Shown here piece by piece: positions 1 through 7,698 of a stretch of 8,373 nucleotides of DNA. The stretch is from NCBI GenBank assembly GCA_913052425.1, contig CAJXEG010000057.1:1-8373 (forward strand), given 5' to 3'. Every line of letters begins with the position of its first letter. The stretch's first letter is position 1. The DNA is from an uncultured Flavobacteriaceae bacterium (GTDB lineage: Bacteria > Bacteroidota > Bacteroidia > Flavobacteriales > Flavobacteriaceae). The notes under the pieces are model-generated. The model ran no database searches and was not told the origin of the DNA. It worked only from the letters and a program-made list of their open reading frames with translations. The translations under genes and the position numbers were made by a program.

Positions 1-1215
1 AAAGACACCCGCTGGGGGAATTTTTACTCCTTTGGAGGGTCTTGGATCGCCTCCAACGAGTCCTTTGTCGATGAAATTCCTTGGGTAGATTACCTGAAAT
101 TGAAGTTTTCTTATGGTGAATTGGGTAACAACAGAAACATTGGGTTCTTCCCCTATCTTCAGGTATTTGATACGGGTTATAACCAATTGGACAATACCGG
201 AGTGATTTCCTCCCAATTTGTCGATCCCAATCTGACCTGGGAAAAAACAGCCCTGCTAAATTTCGGAACCGAGTTTACTCTTTTTCAAGGCAAACTCAAA
301 GGAAGCATCGAATACTACAGCAAAGAATCCATCGACCTGATTTATGACAAACCCTTGGCCCTGTCTACGGGTAATGAATCCATAAAAACCAATATCGGTG
401 CGATCAAAAATTCGGGGGTTGAATTTTCCTTTAATTCAATGGTTTTCAATAATGACGAATTAACAGTTGACTTGGGGGTTAACTTTTCTTTTGACAAAAA
501 TGAGATCAGCAACCTCACCCAGGATGAGTTCATCAATGGAACCAAAAAATGGAAAGTTGGGAAATCCCTATATGATTTCTTTATCCAAGAAGCTGCCGGG
601 GTAGATCCCGTTGATGGTTATCAAATGTGGTATAAAGATGTTTTGTCCCCGGAGGGTGAACCGACCGGAGAGCGCGTTACCACCAAAGAATACGCTGATG
701 CTACTCGATATTATTTGGACAAATCATCCCTTCCCAAAATGGTGGGAGGATTCAATACCAATGTCTCCTATAAAAACTTTGATCTGAGTGTTTTGATCAA
801 TTTTAGTTTTGGATCCTATGTCTATGACAGTGTTTACTCTAGTCTAATGAATGGTTTTGAAACGCCCGGAGCAAATGGACATCCCGACCTAAAAAGAAGG
901 TGGCAGAAACCCGGTGACCAAACCGATGTCCCCCTCTTTTTGAACCAGCAAAACGATTTCAATGCCACCTCCTCTCGGTTTTTATTCAAAAACAACTACA
1001 TCAGGGTAAGAGGACTCAATCTGGGATATACCTTTGAGGAAAGCTGGATGGAAAAATATCAAATCAAAGGTTTAAGGGTTTATCTGCAAGGTGACAATTT
1101 ATTCACCTTTCAGTCCCATAAAGGAATTGATCCCGAGCAAGACCTCTCTGGTCGGACAAGTTATAGATCACATCAAATGAAAACCATTTCCCTAGGGGTT
1201 AATCTCCAATTGTAA
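1..1215 (+). CDS. SusC/RagA-like TonB-dependent outer-membrane receptor, C-terminal part (5' end outside window)
   Basis: This is the C-terminal 404 residues of a SusC-type receptor, the outer-membrane barrel that imports bound oligomers using TonB energy. The frame is open from base 1. The first residues (RWGNFYSFGGSWIAS, then LKLKFSYGELGNN at about 32-44) match the conserved SusC barrel block, and the end has the usual NNYIRVRGLNLGYTF and LRVYLQGDNLFTF blocks followed by a closing strand. SusC proteins are about 1000 residues, so roughly 600 N-terminal residues (signal peptide, carboxypeptidase-like domain, TonB box, plug) are missing from view. An in-frame TTG at position 100 is internal Leu34, not a start. 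A SusD-like gene follows after 10 bp, as expected for the pair. The last residue is Leu rather than the usual aromatic residue. The substrate cannot be inferred. Family assignment is firm. Confidence 0.95.
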   Translation, partial: KDTRWGNFYSFGGSWIASNESFVDEIPWVDYLKLKFSYGELGNNRNIGFFPYLQVFDTGYNQLDNTGVISSQFVDPNLTWEKTALLNFGTEFTLFQGKLKGSIEYYSKESIDLIYDKPLALSTGNESIKTNIGAIKNSGVEFSFNSMVFNNDELTVDLGVNFSFDKNEISNLTQDEFINGTKKWKVGKSLYDFFIQEAAGVDPVDGYQMWYKDVLSPEGEPTGERVTTKEYADATRYYLDKSSLPKMVGGFNTNVSYKNFDLSVLINFSFGSYVYDSVYSSLMNGFETPGANGHPDLKRRWQKPGDQTDVPLFLNQQNDFNATSSRFLFKNNYIRVRGLNLGYTFEESWMEKYQIKGLRVYLQGDNLFTFQSHKGIDPEQDLSGRTSYRSHQMKTISLGVNLQL

Positions 1216-1225
1216 AATTTTGAAA

Positions 1226-2641
1226 ATGAAAAAACTACACGCTACACTTTTGGTCATAAGCTTTATCCTACTATCGGGATGTGAAAAAGGTTATTTGGAC
1301 GAACCCAAGCCCACCGAATCGGTGAATTCATCGGTAATTTTTGAATCCCAGGACGGAGTGGAAGCGTTTATGTCGGGCATACTCAGGGAAAGTCGCGGTC
1401 AATTTGAAAGAACAGACGCAGGAGGACTCTACTCCATGTATTTCGCCAGAGTCGTAAAAGGAAACGATCTTGTTTTGGGCTATCAGTGGTATCTTTTTGA
1501 TTATGAAAATGACAACAGAGAACCCACCTATACCCGAACCATTTTCAGTTGGGAATTTCCCTACTACATAATCAATCAACTCAATCAATTTATCAATGGT
1601 GTGAACAACAGTTCCAACTTGTCAGACTCGGTAAAAGAGGAGTTTTTGGGTCAAGCCTTCGCCTTGCGAGCTTTTTATTATTTTCAATTGGCCATGGAAT
1701 TCCAACACACCTACAGTTATGATCTGTCACTCCCTGCACCACCGATCTACACGGAGCCAGCCATCGAAGGAAAAGCCATGTCCACCCTGGGTGAGCTTTA
1801 CGATTTTATCATCAACGATTTGACTACAGCGGTCGAAACTGCCCCCGCCACCAGAAACAATAAATCATACATCGACCGAAATGTAGTCTATGCCATTTTG
1901 GCCAGAGTCTATCAAGTGATGGGCAACTGGCAGCAAGCAGCCAATACAGCTGCAATCGCCAGACAAGGCTATCCCCTCGACTCCGATCAGTATCCCTTGG
2001 GATTTGACGACATGAACGCCACTGAGTGGATTTGGGCCATGCCGCAACGTGCCGACCAAACCAATTATTTTTACATCGCTCCACACGCTTTTACGGACAA
2101 CATCAACGATGCCTATGGTTTGGCTTTCTGGAATAAAGATTTTGTATCCTTGTTCAGCCAAACAGATATTAGAAATAGCTTTATCGATCTCTACAATGTA
2201 GGTGACGCTGATCAGTATTTTGCAAGAGCTTCCTTAAAATTCACTTTCGATTTCAGCTCGGACATTCCCATCATCAGATCCCCGGAAATGATGTTGATCG
2301 AAATTGAAGCCAACGCACGAATGGGAAAAGAAAGCGAAGCAACCAATATGTTGTTGTCTTTACAACAAAACCGAGACCCCAATGCAAAAGCCTCAGGAAA
2401 TACCGGAGAGGCTTTGATCGAAGAAATACTGGTAGAAAGAAGAAAAGAGCTTTATGGAGAAATGGGAGTAGAATGGTTTGATGCCAAACGACTTCGCAGG
2501 GGCATCACCCGAACAGGAAACCACAGGATCGGCAGTGCTGCCAATTTACTTCCTGATGATAAAAAGTTTTTCCTCAAAGTACCTCAAAAAGAAATCGACG
2601 CCAACATCAACATTGATGAGTCGGTCAACAGCAATCGATAG
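1226..2641 (+). CDS. SusD/RagB-like substrate-binding outer-membrane lipoprotein
   Basis: This 471-residue protein is a SusD-family surface lipoprotein that caps the upstream SusC barrel and helps capture its substrate. A lipoprotein signal is clear: basic start (MKK), hydrophobic stretch, lipobox LLSGC with Cys19 as the lipidated residue. Family landmarks are LDEPKPTES after the Cys, TPR-like helices around 139-160 (LGQAFALRAFYYFQLA) and 219-248, the RSPEMMLIEIEANARMG segment (351-367), and the C-terminal block VERRKELYGEMGVEWFDAKRLRRG (403-426), with a final VPQKEIDAN. I chose the ATG at 1226. A TTG six bases upstream adds only Met-Lys, and the ATG has an A-rich leader typical of Bacteroidota. 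Length is near the lower end of the usual 450-600 residues, but all blocks are present. It is co-transcribed with the SusC gene. Ligand specificity is unknown; no glycan enzyme is visible nearby. Confidence 0.96.
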   Translation: MKKLHATLLVISFILLSGCEKGYLDEPKPTESVNSSVIFESQDGVEAFMSGILRESRGQFERTDAGGLYSMYFARVVKGNDLVLGYQWYLFDYENDNREPTYTRTIFSWEFPYYIINQLNQFINGVNNSSNLSDSVKEEFLGQAFALRAFYYFQLAMEFQHTYSYDLSLPAPPIYTEPAIEGKAMSTLGELYDFIINDLTTAVETAPATRNNKSYIDRNVVYAILARVYQVMGNWQQAANTAAIARQGYPLDSDQYPLGFDDMNATEWIWAMPQRADQTNYFYIAPHAFTDNINDAYGLAFWNKDFVSLFSQTDIRNSFIDLYNVGDADQYFARASLKFTFDFSSDIPIIRSPEMMLIEIEANARMGKESEATNMLLSLQQNRDPNAKASGNTGEALIEEILVERRKELYGEMGVEWFDAKRLRRGITRTGNHRIGSAANLLPDDKKFFLKVPQKEIDANINIDESVNSNR

Positions 2642-2688
2642 GAAGCTTCTTTTACCACTGTCGAAGAATTATTGATTCACAAAAATAA

Positions 2689-2720
2689 TTTGCGATTTCT
2701 GATGGGTAATTTCTAAATTG
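2689..2720 (+). promoter_or_regulatory. Weak candidate promoter for rlmB-rarA
   Basis: The 84-bp gap between the susD-like gene and rlmB holds TTTG at 2689-2692, then 21 bp, then TAAATTG at 2714-2720. The spacing suits the Bacteroidota -33 (TTTG) and -7 (TAnnTTTG) arrangement, but the -7 element is imperfect. A second near match, TAATTTG at 2686-2692, overlaps the first TTTG. If the first pair is used, transcription would begin almost at the rlmB ATG. A promoter is expected here because the gene class changes, but this sequence evidence is weak. No convincing terminator for the upstream operon is seen in the same gap. Confidence 0.25.
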
Positions 2721-2725
2721 CACTG

Positions 2726-3460
2726 ATGAAAACAGCTCAAGAGATTTATGGTATTCGTGCGATCATGGAAGCCATCGTTCAGGAAAAAACCATAGATAAA
2801 GTTTGGCTGCTCAAGGGGCAGCAAGGGCAATTATTCAAGCATTTAGAGCAAAAAATACACGAGAAAGGAATTTCTCACAGCTATGTACCCGTTGAGCGTT
2901 TGGAACGCTTCTCCCACCAAAATCACCAAGGGGCGGTGGCCAGAATCGCGCCCATCAATTTTGTCTCATTGGAGGATTTACTGGAGGAAAACAGCGGTAA
3001 AAAAACGGTCTATCTCCTTTTGGATGGTATTACCGATACAAGAAATTTGGGAGCCATCCTCAGAACAGCCGCTGCGGTAGGTGTTGGGGGTATCGTTTTA
3101 CCCCAAACCGGCTCTGCTCCCGTCAATTCCGATACGGTCAAGACCTCTGCCGGAGGTATTTTTTCTGTGCCTTTGGTCAAAGTGAATCACCTTAAAGATG
3201 CACTGTTCTTGTTTCAGGCACAAGAAATCAAAACCCTTGCCGTGAGTGAAAAAGCTGAAAAAACAGCCTATGAACACCATTTTGACGCTTCGGTTGCCCT
3301 GATTATGGGATCAGAGGACAAAGGGATACAAAAGGGACTTTTAAAAATGGCCGATCATACGGTTAAACTGCCCATGAGTGATCAGATGGATTCACTCAAT
3401 GTGAGTGTGGCCTGTGGGGTGATGCTCTATGAGATACAGCGCCAGCAAAATTATACTTAA
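2726..3460 (+). CDS. rlmB: 23S rRNA (guanosine-2'-O-)-methyltransferase, RlmB/TrmH (SPOUT) family
   Basis: This 244-residue SPOUT methyltransferase is predicted to transfer a methyl group from SAM to the 2'-OH of a 23S rRNA guanosine (G2251 in E. coli). Residues 1 to about 80 form the L30e-like RNA-binding domain (YGIRAIMEAI near the start; HQGAVA near 67-72). The catalytic domain carries all three family motifs: motif 1 DTRNLGAILRTA (104-115, with Asn107 and catalytic Arg113), motif 2 IMGSEDKG (193-200), and motif 3 with SLNVSVA (223-229), which form the trefoil knot and SAM pocket. Length is normal for RlmB. The ATG at 2726 fits the usual N-terminus. rarA begins 11 bp after the stop, so the two are probably co-transcribed. 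The exact target nucleotide is inferred; a TrmH-family paralogue with another target is possible, since the family is multi-copy in Bacteroidota. Confidence 0.88.
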   Translation: MKTAQEIYGIRAIMEAIVQEKTIDKVWLLKGQQGQLFKHLEQKIHEKGISHSYVPVERLERFSHQNHQGAVARIAPINFVSLEDLLEENSGKKTVYLLLDGITDTRNLGAILRTAAAVGVGGIVLPQTGSAPVNSDTVKTSAGGIFSVPLVKVNHLKDALFLFQAQEIKTLAVSEKAEKTAYEHHFDASVALIMGSEDKGIQKGLLKMADHTVKLPMSDQMDSLNVSVACGVMLYEIQRQQNYT

Positions 3461-3471
3461 ACACAACGACC

Positions 3472-4746
3472 ATGAATACCCCATTGGCCGAGAGAATGCG
3501 CCCTAAAAGTCTGGAAGAATATGTAGGACAAGAACATCTGATCGGTCCTCAGGGGGGATTAACCCCCATCCTTAAAAGTGGAAACCTGCCTTCCATGATT
3601 CTGTGGGGGCCACCAGGAACGGGAAAAACGACCCTGGCAAGACTTTTGGCGCTGCAAAAAGAACGACCCTTCTACCAAATCTCTGCCATCAATTCGGGTG
3701 TAAAAGAAATCAGAGACATTCTTCAAAAAGCAGAACATAGCGGCGGCTTATTCTCCGGCAAAAGCCCCCTTTTATTCATAGACGAAATTCACCGGTTCAG
3801 TAAATCTCAACAAGACTCCTTGCTGGGGGCGGTTGAGAAAGGAAGCATCACACTGATCGGAGCCACCACAGAAAACCCCAGTTTTGAGGTCATCAATGCA
3901 TTGTTGTCCAGATGTCAGGTTTATGTCCTTAATCCACTGGACAAATCCCAATTACAACAATTGATCTCCAATGCCCTTGGTCATGATATCGAATTAAAAA
4001 GTAAAAAAATTAAAATTCTCGAAGACCAAGCGCTGTTAAAAATCTCCGGTGGGGATGCCAGAAAATTACTCTCGGCCCTCGAACTGGTGATCAACAGCAC
4101 TCCCGAACCTATAAAAATCGACAATTTATTGGTACAGGAAAAAATTCAAACCCAAATGGCAATGTTCGACAAAAATGGCGATTTGCATTACGACATCATC
4201 TCCGCCTTTATCAAATCCATTCGAGGAAGCGATCCCAATGGGGCAGTTTATTGGTTGGCGAGAATGATTGAAGCAGGGGAAGAAGTCAAATTTATAGCCC
4301 GAAGAATGTTGATCCTTGCATCTGAGGACATCGGCAATGCCAACCCCACTGCACTGGTATTGGCCAACAGCACCTTTCAGGCAGTAAATGTATTGGGTTT
4401 GCCCGAGGCCAAAATTCCACTCAGCCAATGTGCCATTTATCTGGCAGGATCCGAAAAAAGCAATGCCTCCTATACCGCCATCAATAAAGCACAACAAAAG
4501 GTAAAAGAAACGGGAGACCTGGGCGTACCCCTAACCCTTCGCAATGCACCTACCCAATTGATGAAAGAATTAGACCATGGCAAAAACTACCAATACGCCC
4601 ATGATCATGAAAATCATTTTGTCGATATGGAATTCTTACCCAAAGATCTGGAAGGTTTTCGGTTTTATGAACCGGGAGAAAACACCAAAGAAAGTCAAAT
4701 CCGAAAGTTTCTAAAATTGAGGTGGAAAGACAAATACGGCTATTAA
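3472..4746 (+). CDS. rarA: Replication-associated recombination protein A (RarA/MgsA), AAA+ ATPase
   Basis: RarA is a cytosolic AAA+ ATPase related to clamp-loader subunits. It acts at stalled replication forks and interacts with SSB in characterised bacteria (WRNIP1/Mgs1 family). This copy is full length (424 residues). It shows the N-terminal LAERMRPKSLEEYVGQ block, Walker A GPPGTGKT (46-53), Walker B LLFIDEIH (100-107), sensor 1 IGATTENPSF (129-138), a candidate arginine finger at Arg147 in LLSRC, and sensor 2 GGDARKLL with Arg197. The C-terminal tetramerisation domain has the hallmark HYDIISAFIKSIRGSDPNGAVYWLARM (239-265) and the ending GFRFYEPG (395-402). It follows rlmB by 11 bp, probably in one transcript. 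Its TAA stop overlaps the trkH stop on the other strand, so there is no room for a terminator between them. Confidence 0.96.
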   Translation: MNTPLAERMRPKSLEEYVGQEHLIGPQGGLTPILKSGNLPSMILWGPPGTGKTTLARLLALQKERPFYQISAINSGVKEIRDILQKAEHSGGLFSGKSPLLFIDEIHRFSKSQQDSLLGAVEKGSITLIGATTENPSFEVINALLSRCQVYVLNPLDKSQLQQLISNALGHDIELKSKKIKILEDQALLKISGGDARKLLSALELVINSTPEPIKIDNLLVQEKIQTQMAMFDKNGDLHYDIISAFIKSIRGSDPNGAVYWLARMIEAGEEVKFIARRMLILASEDIGNANPTALVLANSTFQAVNVLGLPEAKIPLSQCAIYLAGSEKSNASYTAINKAQQKVKETGDLGVPLTLRNAPTQLMKELDHGKNYQYAHDHENHFVDMEFLPKDLEGFRFYEPGENTKESQIRKFLKLRWKDKYGY

Positions 4747-6239
4747 TTTTTCTTCCAAAAGAAAGGCGTAAACAAAATCAAGACCGTAAAGAGTTCCAAA
4801 CGCCCCATCAACATCAAAAACGAAGACCAATATTTGCCCAGGGGGGGCAATTGACTAAAATTGCCGGCCGGGCCAAAATCACCAATGGCCGGGCCTACAT
4901 TCCCAAGGGAAGAAGCCGCTACCCCTATTGCATTTTCGAAATTCAACCCCATCAATCCAAAAACCAGACTTCCAACGATAAATGATATCATATAAAGAAT
5001 AAAAAAGCCCAGTATATTACCGATGATTTCTTTACTGACAACCTTACCATTGTATCGGGAGGGAATAATGGCATTGGGATGCAAGGCCCTCTTGAATTCC
5101 AAAAAACCACTTTTGATCATAAGCAAATGTCTCACAATTTTGATTCCCCCCGAAGTACTTCCGGCAGAACCGCCTAAAAACATCAGTCCAAAAAAGAAAA
5201 TGGTCATAAAAGGAGTCCAGGCCGTATAATCTGCAGTAACAAAGCCTGTAGTGGTCACAATGGCCAAAACTTGAAAAAAGGAATGCCTTAGACTGCTTTC
5301 AACCTTTCCCCAAACCTCAGGATGATCAAAGGAATCCTTGCTGAGGTCAACTTGAGTGACCAGTACAATAAAAACAATCATGGAAAAGACAAAAATGAAT
5401 TTGGCGAAAGCCAAAAATTCATCGTCTTGAAAAACCTTTTTGATTTTGCCTGTGAAGGCGAAATAACTCAATACAAAATTCGATCCTGCCAAAAACATAA
5501 AGACGATGATGATGTAGTGTACCCAAGGCAAGTGATTCCAGTGGGCCAAACTTGCATTTTTGGTGGAAAACCCGCCGGAGGCCATGGTGCTCATGGCGTG
5601 GTTAAGGGCATCGAAGAGGGACATCCCGGCCAAATACAAAAGCAAGGTTTCGGCAAAAGTGAAAGAAACATAGATCAACCACAATCTTTTGGCTGTATCT
5701 GTGATCCTGGGGTGGAGTTTATCACTGTTGGGCCCGGGAGCCTCGGCGGTAAACAACTGCATTCCACCAATACCCAGCAGGGGGAGTATCGCAATGGCCA
5801 AAACGATGATCCCCATTCCACCGATCCAATGGGTCATGCTTCGCCAAAAAAGAATACCGGCAGGTAAGGATTCAATATCGGTCAAAATCGTAGATCCCGT
5901 AGCGGTATAACCCGACATGGTTTCAAAAAAAACAGAGGGCAAATCCCGAATGGCATCGGTTAACAGAAAAGGGGTCATTCCGGTAACGGTCATCAAAACC
6001 CATCCCAATGTTACGATCAAATATCCCTCTCTTTTTTGAATTTGGGCTTCGTGGTTTCTGGAAACCAACATCATAAAGCCCCCCAAAGTCATGACCAAAA
6101 AAGCGGAGAGTGTCATCTCGAAAGTCACCCCATCTTTCATCAGCCAACTGGCCATGGTGGCCAAAAGCATCAATCCCCCATTGAAAAGCAACAAAACGCC
6201 TATGATGTGGAGAATGACTTTATGGTTGAATTTGGACAT
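4743..6239 (-). CDS. trkH: Trk-type potassium uptake protein, membrane subunit TrkH
   Basis: TrkH is the inner-membrane K+-translocating subunit of the Trk system. This 498-residue protein is full length and strongly hydrophobic, with many membrane helices in four pseudo-repeats. The four filter loops are visible: YTATGST (111-117), ASGGFST (220-226), TTTGFVT (329-335) and GNVGPA (446-451), each with the filter glycine. The intramembrane gating-loop segment LGGSAGSTSGGIKIVR (355-370) and the C-terminal MGRLELFTVLILF (478-490) are also typical. The gene starts 8 bp after the trkA stop, so it is the second gene of a trkA-trkH operon and depends on the trkA promoter. Its stop overlaps the convergent rarA stop by 4 bp. 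A G7 tract on the + strand (4841-4847) lies in the codons around residue 465, but the frame is intact. Confidence 0.97.
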   Translation of the reverse strand: MSKFNHKVILHIIGVLLLFNGGLMLLATMASWLMKDGVTFEMTLSAFLVMTLGGFMMLVSRNHEAQIQKREGYLIVTLGWVLMTVTGMTPFLLTDAIRDLPSVFFETMSGYTATGSTILTDIESLPAGILFWRSMTHWIGGMGIIVLAIAILPLLGIGGMQLFTAEAPGPNSDKLHPRITDTAKRLWLIYVSFTFAETLLLYLAGMSLFDALNHAMSTMASGGFSTKNASLAHWNHLPWVHYIIIVFMFLAGSNFVLSYFAFTGKIKKVFQDDEFLAFAKFIFVFSMIVFIVLVTQVDLSKDSFDHPEVWGKVESSLRHSFFQVLAIVTTTGFVTADYTAWTPFMTIFFFGLMFLGGSAGSTSGGIKIVRHLLMIKSGFLEFKRALHPNAIIPSRYNGKVVSKEIIGNILGFFILYMISFIVGSLVFGLMGLNFENAIGVAASSLGNVGPAIGDFGPAGNFSQLPPLGKYWSSFLMLMGRLELFTVLILFTPFFWKKN

Positions 6240-6247
6240 CTGTTACT

Positions 6248-7597
6248 TTATAAAAACAAACTTTCAACACGCCTGATAGAACGGGGCATGGCACAAACCA
6301 CAACACGATCACCGGGCATGATGGTATAATCCCCTAAAGCGATGATCCCCTGGCCATCACGTATCACCCCACCAATGGTTGCCAATCTGGGAAAGTCCAA
6401 ATCTTTAATTTTGTAATTGGCGACCTTGGAATCGGGATTGACCACAAATTCTAAAATTTCTGCATTGAGGTTGTTAAGTGTAGTCATATCGACCACTTCT
6501 CCCCTTCTAATGTATCTGAAAATGGTATTTGCAGTAAGCAATTTTTTATTGATCAGTGTATCGATTCCAATGGCTTGGGACAAATGGAAATAGTCCATAT
6601 TTTCTACCAGCGCAATGGTCTTTTCGACTCCTTTGGAACTGGCCATCAGACAAGACATTATGTTGGTTTCTGAATTTTCGGTAACCGAAATAAAAGCATC
6701 CATAGACTCAATAGACTCCTCCTCCAACAATTCAGAACTTCTTCCGTCTCCATGAATGACCATCAAATCGGGTAATTCCTCCGAGATTTCCATCGCTTTA
6801 AGCTTGTTTTGTTCCAGTAAGATCACCCTGAATTTCTTATCACAGAGCTCTCTGGCGGTATTGATACCAATTTTACTGCCTCCAAGGATCATTACGTTTT
6901 TAATGGGCTTATTGCTCTTACCCGAAAGCTTCTGAATCTCTTCTACCCCTTCTTGTAGGGTAATAAAAAAAACAGTGTCTCCTGCTTCAAAAACGGTGTC
7001 ACCTCTGGGAATAAGTGTAAACTGAGTTCCTTTGCGTTGAACGGCAATGGGCATAAAGTGCACATCGGGAAAGATAGAGGCTGCTTCTTTGACTGATTTT
7101 CCAACAAAGGGAACATCAGAGCCCAACTGGGTTCCAATCATCGTCAACGCCCCCTCCTCGAATTCATAGCTGTTGGTAAATGCGGATTGATCCAGCAGTT
7201 GCTGAATTTCGTTTGCAGCCAGTTCTTCGGGAGAAATCAATTCATCCACGCCAATGTCCTGAAAACTGATGGATTCATCGGTATTGGTAAATTCTATGTT
7301 AGAGATTCGAGCAATGGTTCTTTTGGAGCCCAATTGCTTGGCCAAAGCACAAACCGTGATGTTTACCGATTCTGAGGCGGTAACAGCAATCAGCAAGTCA
7401 GACTCTGCCGCATTGGATTCCTTCAGCACGTTAAGAGAACAGGCGTTCCCCCTTAGGGTTTTAATGTCTAAATGCCCTTCAGCATAATTCAACCGATCGC
7501 GCTCTACGTCGATTAAAGTGATGTCAAGAGATTCGTAGGAGAGCAGCTTTGCCAAGTGAAAACCTACTTCTCCGGCTCCTGCGATTATTATTTTCAT
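6248..7597 (-). CDS. trkA: Trk system potassium uptake protein TrkA (two RCK units)
   Basis: TrkA is the cytosolic regulatory subunit that binds nucleotides and gates TrkH. The 449-residue protein holds two tandem RCK-type halves. The first has a Rossmann dinucleotide motif GAGEVG (7-12), acidic Asp30 at the end of the second strand, the TASESVN segment (73-79), and a TrkA_C domain at about 135-220. The second has a variant motif GGSKIG (239-244), Glu262 at the matching acidic position, TENSETN (306-312), and a C-terminal TrkA_C domain at about 375-449. This doubled architecture and the length match classical TrkA rather than the single-RCK KtrA. Asp30 is compatible with NAD(H) binding, but ligand preference is inferred. 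It is the first gene of a leftward operon with trkH and is divergent from menG across a 101-bp promoter region. Confidence 0.96.
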   Translation of the reverse strand: MKIIIAGAGEVGFHLAKLLSYESLDITLIDVERDRLNYAEGHLDIKTLRGNACSLNVLKESNAAESDLLIAVTASESVNITVCALAKQLGSKRTIARISNIEFTNTDESISFQDIGVDELISPEELAANEIQQLLDQSAFTNSYEFEEGALTMIGTQLGSDVPFVGKSVKEAASIFPDVHFMPIAVQRKGTQFTLIPRGDTVFEAGDTVFFITLQEGVEEIQKLSGKSNKPIKNVMILGGSKIGINTARELCDKKFRVILLEQNKLKAMEISEELPDLMVIHGDGRSSELLEEESIESMDAFISVTENSETNIMSCLMASSKGVEKTIALVENMDYFHLSQAIGIDTLINKKLLTANTIFRYIRRGEVVDMTTLNNLNAEILEFVVNPDSKVANYKIKDLDFPRLATIGGVIRDGQGIIALGDYTIMPGDRVVVCAMPRSIRRVESLFL

Positions 7598-7616
7598 AAT
7601 ATAAGTTCGAAAACTT

Positions 7617-7682
7617 AATGCAAATATAATAAAACCATTGGGGTCGCTTTTTTAATTCTATGAAATCATAATGGTTTGCATT
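7617..7682. repeat. Interrupted 13-bp inverted repeat in the trkA/menG divergent promoter region
   Basis: The right arm AATGGTTTGCATT (7670-7682) is matched in inverted orientation on the left by two pieces: AATGCAAA (7617-7624) and AAACCATT (7632-7639). The left arm therefore equals the reverse complement of the right arm (AATGCAAACCATT) with 10 extra bases inside, and AAA shared at the junction. The extra bases include part of the trkA -7 element. The arms are separated by 30 bp. It sits between two divergent promoters, so an operator is plausible, but this is inference. The loop is too long and the stem too AT-rich for an intrinsic terminator. Confidence 0.5.
7621..7628 (-). promoter_or_regulatory. 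Promoter -7 element for trkA-trkH
   Basis: Read on the minus strand, this is TATATTTG followed by C, a perfect match to the Bacteroidota -7 consensus TAnnTTTG. It lies 23 bp upstream of the trkA ATG, giving an expected untranslated leader of about 15-20 bases. No clear TTG or TTTG is present at the expected -33 distance, so it may be weak or activator-dependent. The element overlaps the left arm of the inverted repeat at 7617-7682. Confidence 0.55.
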
Positions 7683-7687
7683 TATCA

Positions 7688-7695
7688 TATCTTTG
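7688..7695 (+). promoter_or_regulatory. Promoter -7 element for menG
   Basis: TATCTTTG followed by C is a perfect match to the Bacteroidota -7 consensus TAnnTTTG. It ends only 3 bp before the menG ATG at 7699, so a transcript from it would start at or next to the start codon (leaderless or nearly so). The upstream TTTG at 7675-7678 is only 9 bp away, too close to be the -33 partner, and no good -33 match is seen at the normal distance. Confidence 0.45.
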
Positions 7696-7698
7696 CGA

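Noticed and set aside
1220..1222. TTG as an alternative start of the susD-like gene
   Set aside because: It adds only two residues before an ATG that already gives an ideal lipoprotein signal peptide, so the ATG at 1226 is preferred.
1865..2161. 98-codon minus-strand open frame inside the susD-like gene
   Set aside because: The susD-like frame is complete and well matched to its family. The antisense frame has no family resemblance, and another minus-strand frame overlaps it.
2642..2649. GAAGCTTC palindrome just after the susD-like stop, followed by TTTT
   Set aside because: The palindrome has 4-bp arms and no loop, so it cannot form a stable intrinsic terminator.
4126..4497. 123-codon open frame on the minus strand inside rarA
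   Set aside because: It is antisense to the highly conserved RarA C-terminal domain and has no recognisable domain or promoter, so it is a shadow frame.
4841..4847. G7 tract within trkH as a possible phase-variation site
   Set aside because: It is a single seven-base run near the 3' end, it encodes conserved-looking Pro residues, the frame is intact, and K+ uptake genes are not typical phase-variable genes.
4866..4895. GGCCGGGCC twice (4866-4874 and 4887-4895), able to pair as a GC-rich hairpin downstream of rarA
   Set aside because: There is no T run on either side, and the repeat is explained by the trkH codons for the repeated Gly-Pro-Ala in GPAIGDFGPAGN, so it is not supported as a terminator.
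5322..5867. 181-codon open frame on the + strand, antisense to trkH
   Set aside because: It lies wholly within trkH, whose frame is intact with all four filter loops. The antisense product is hydrophilic, Gly/His/Gln-rich, resembles no family, and reflects the complement of membrane-protein codons.
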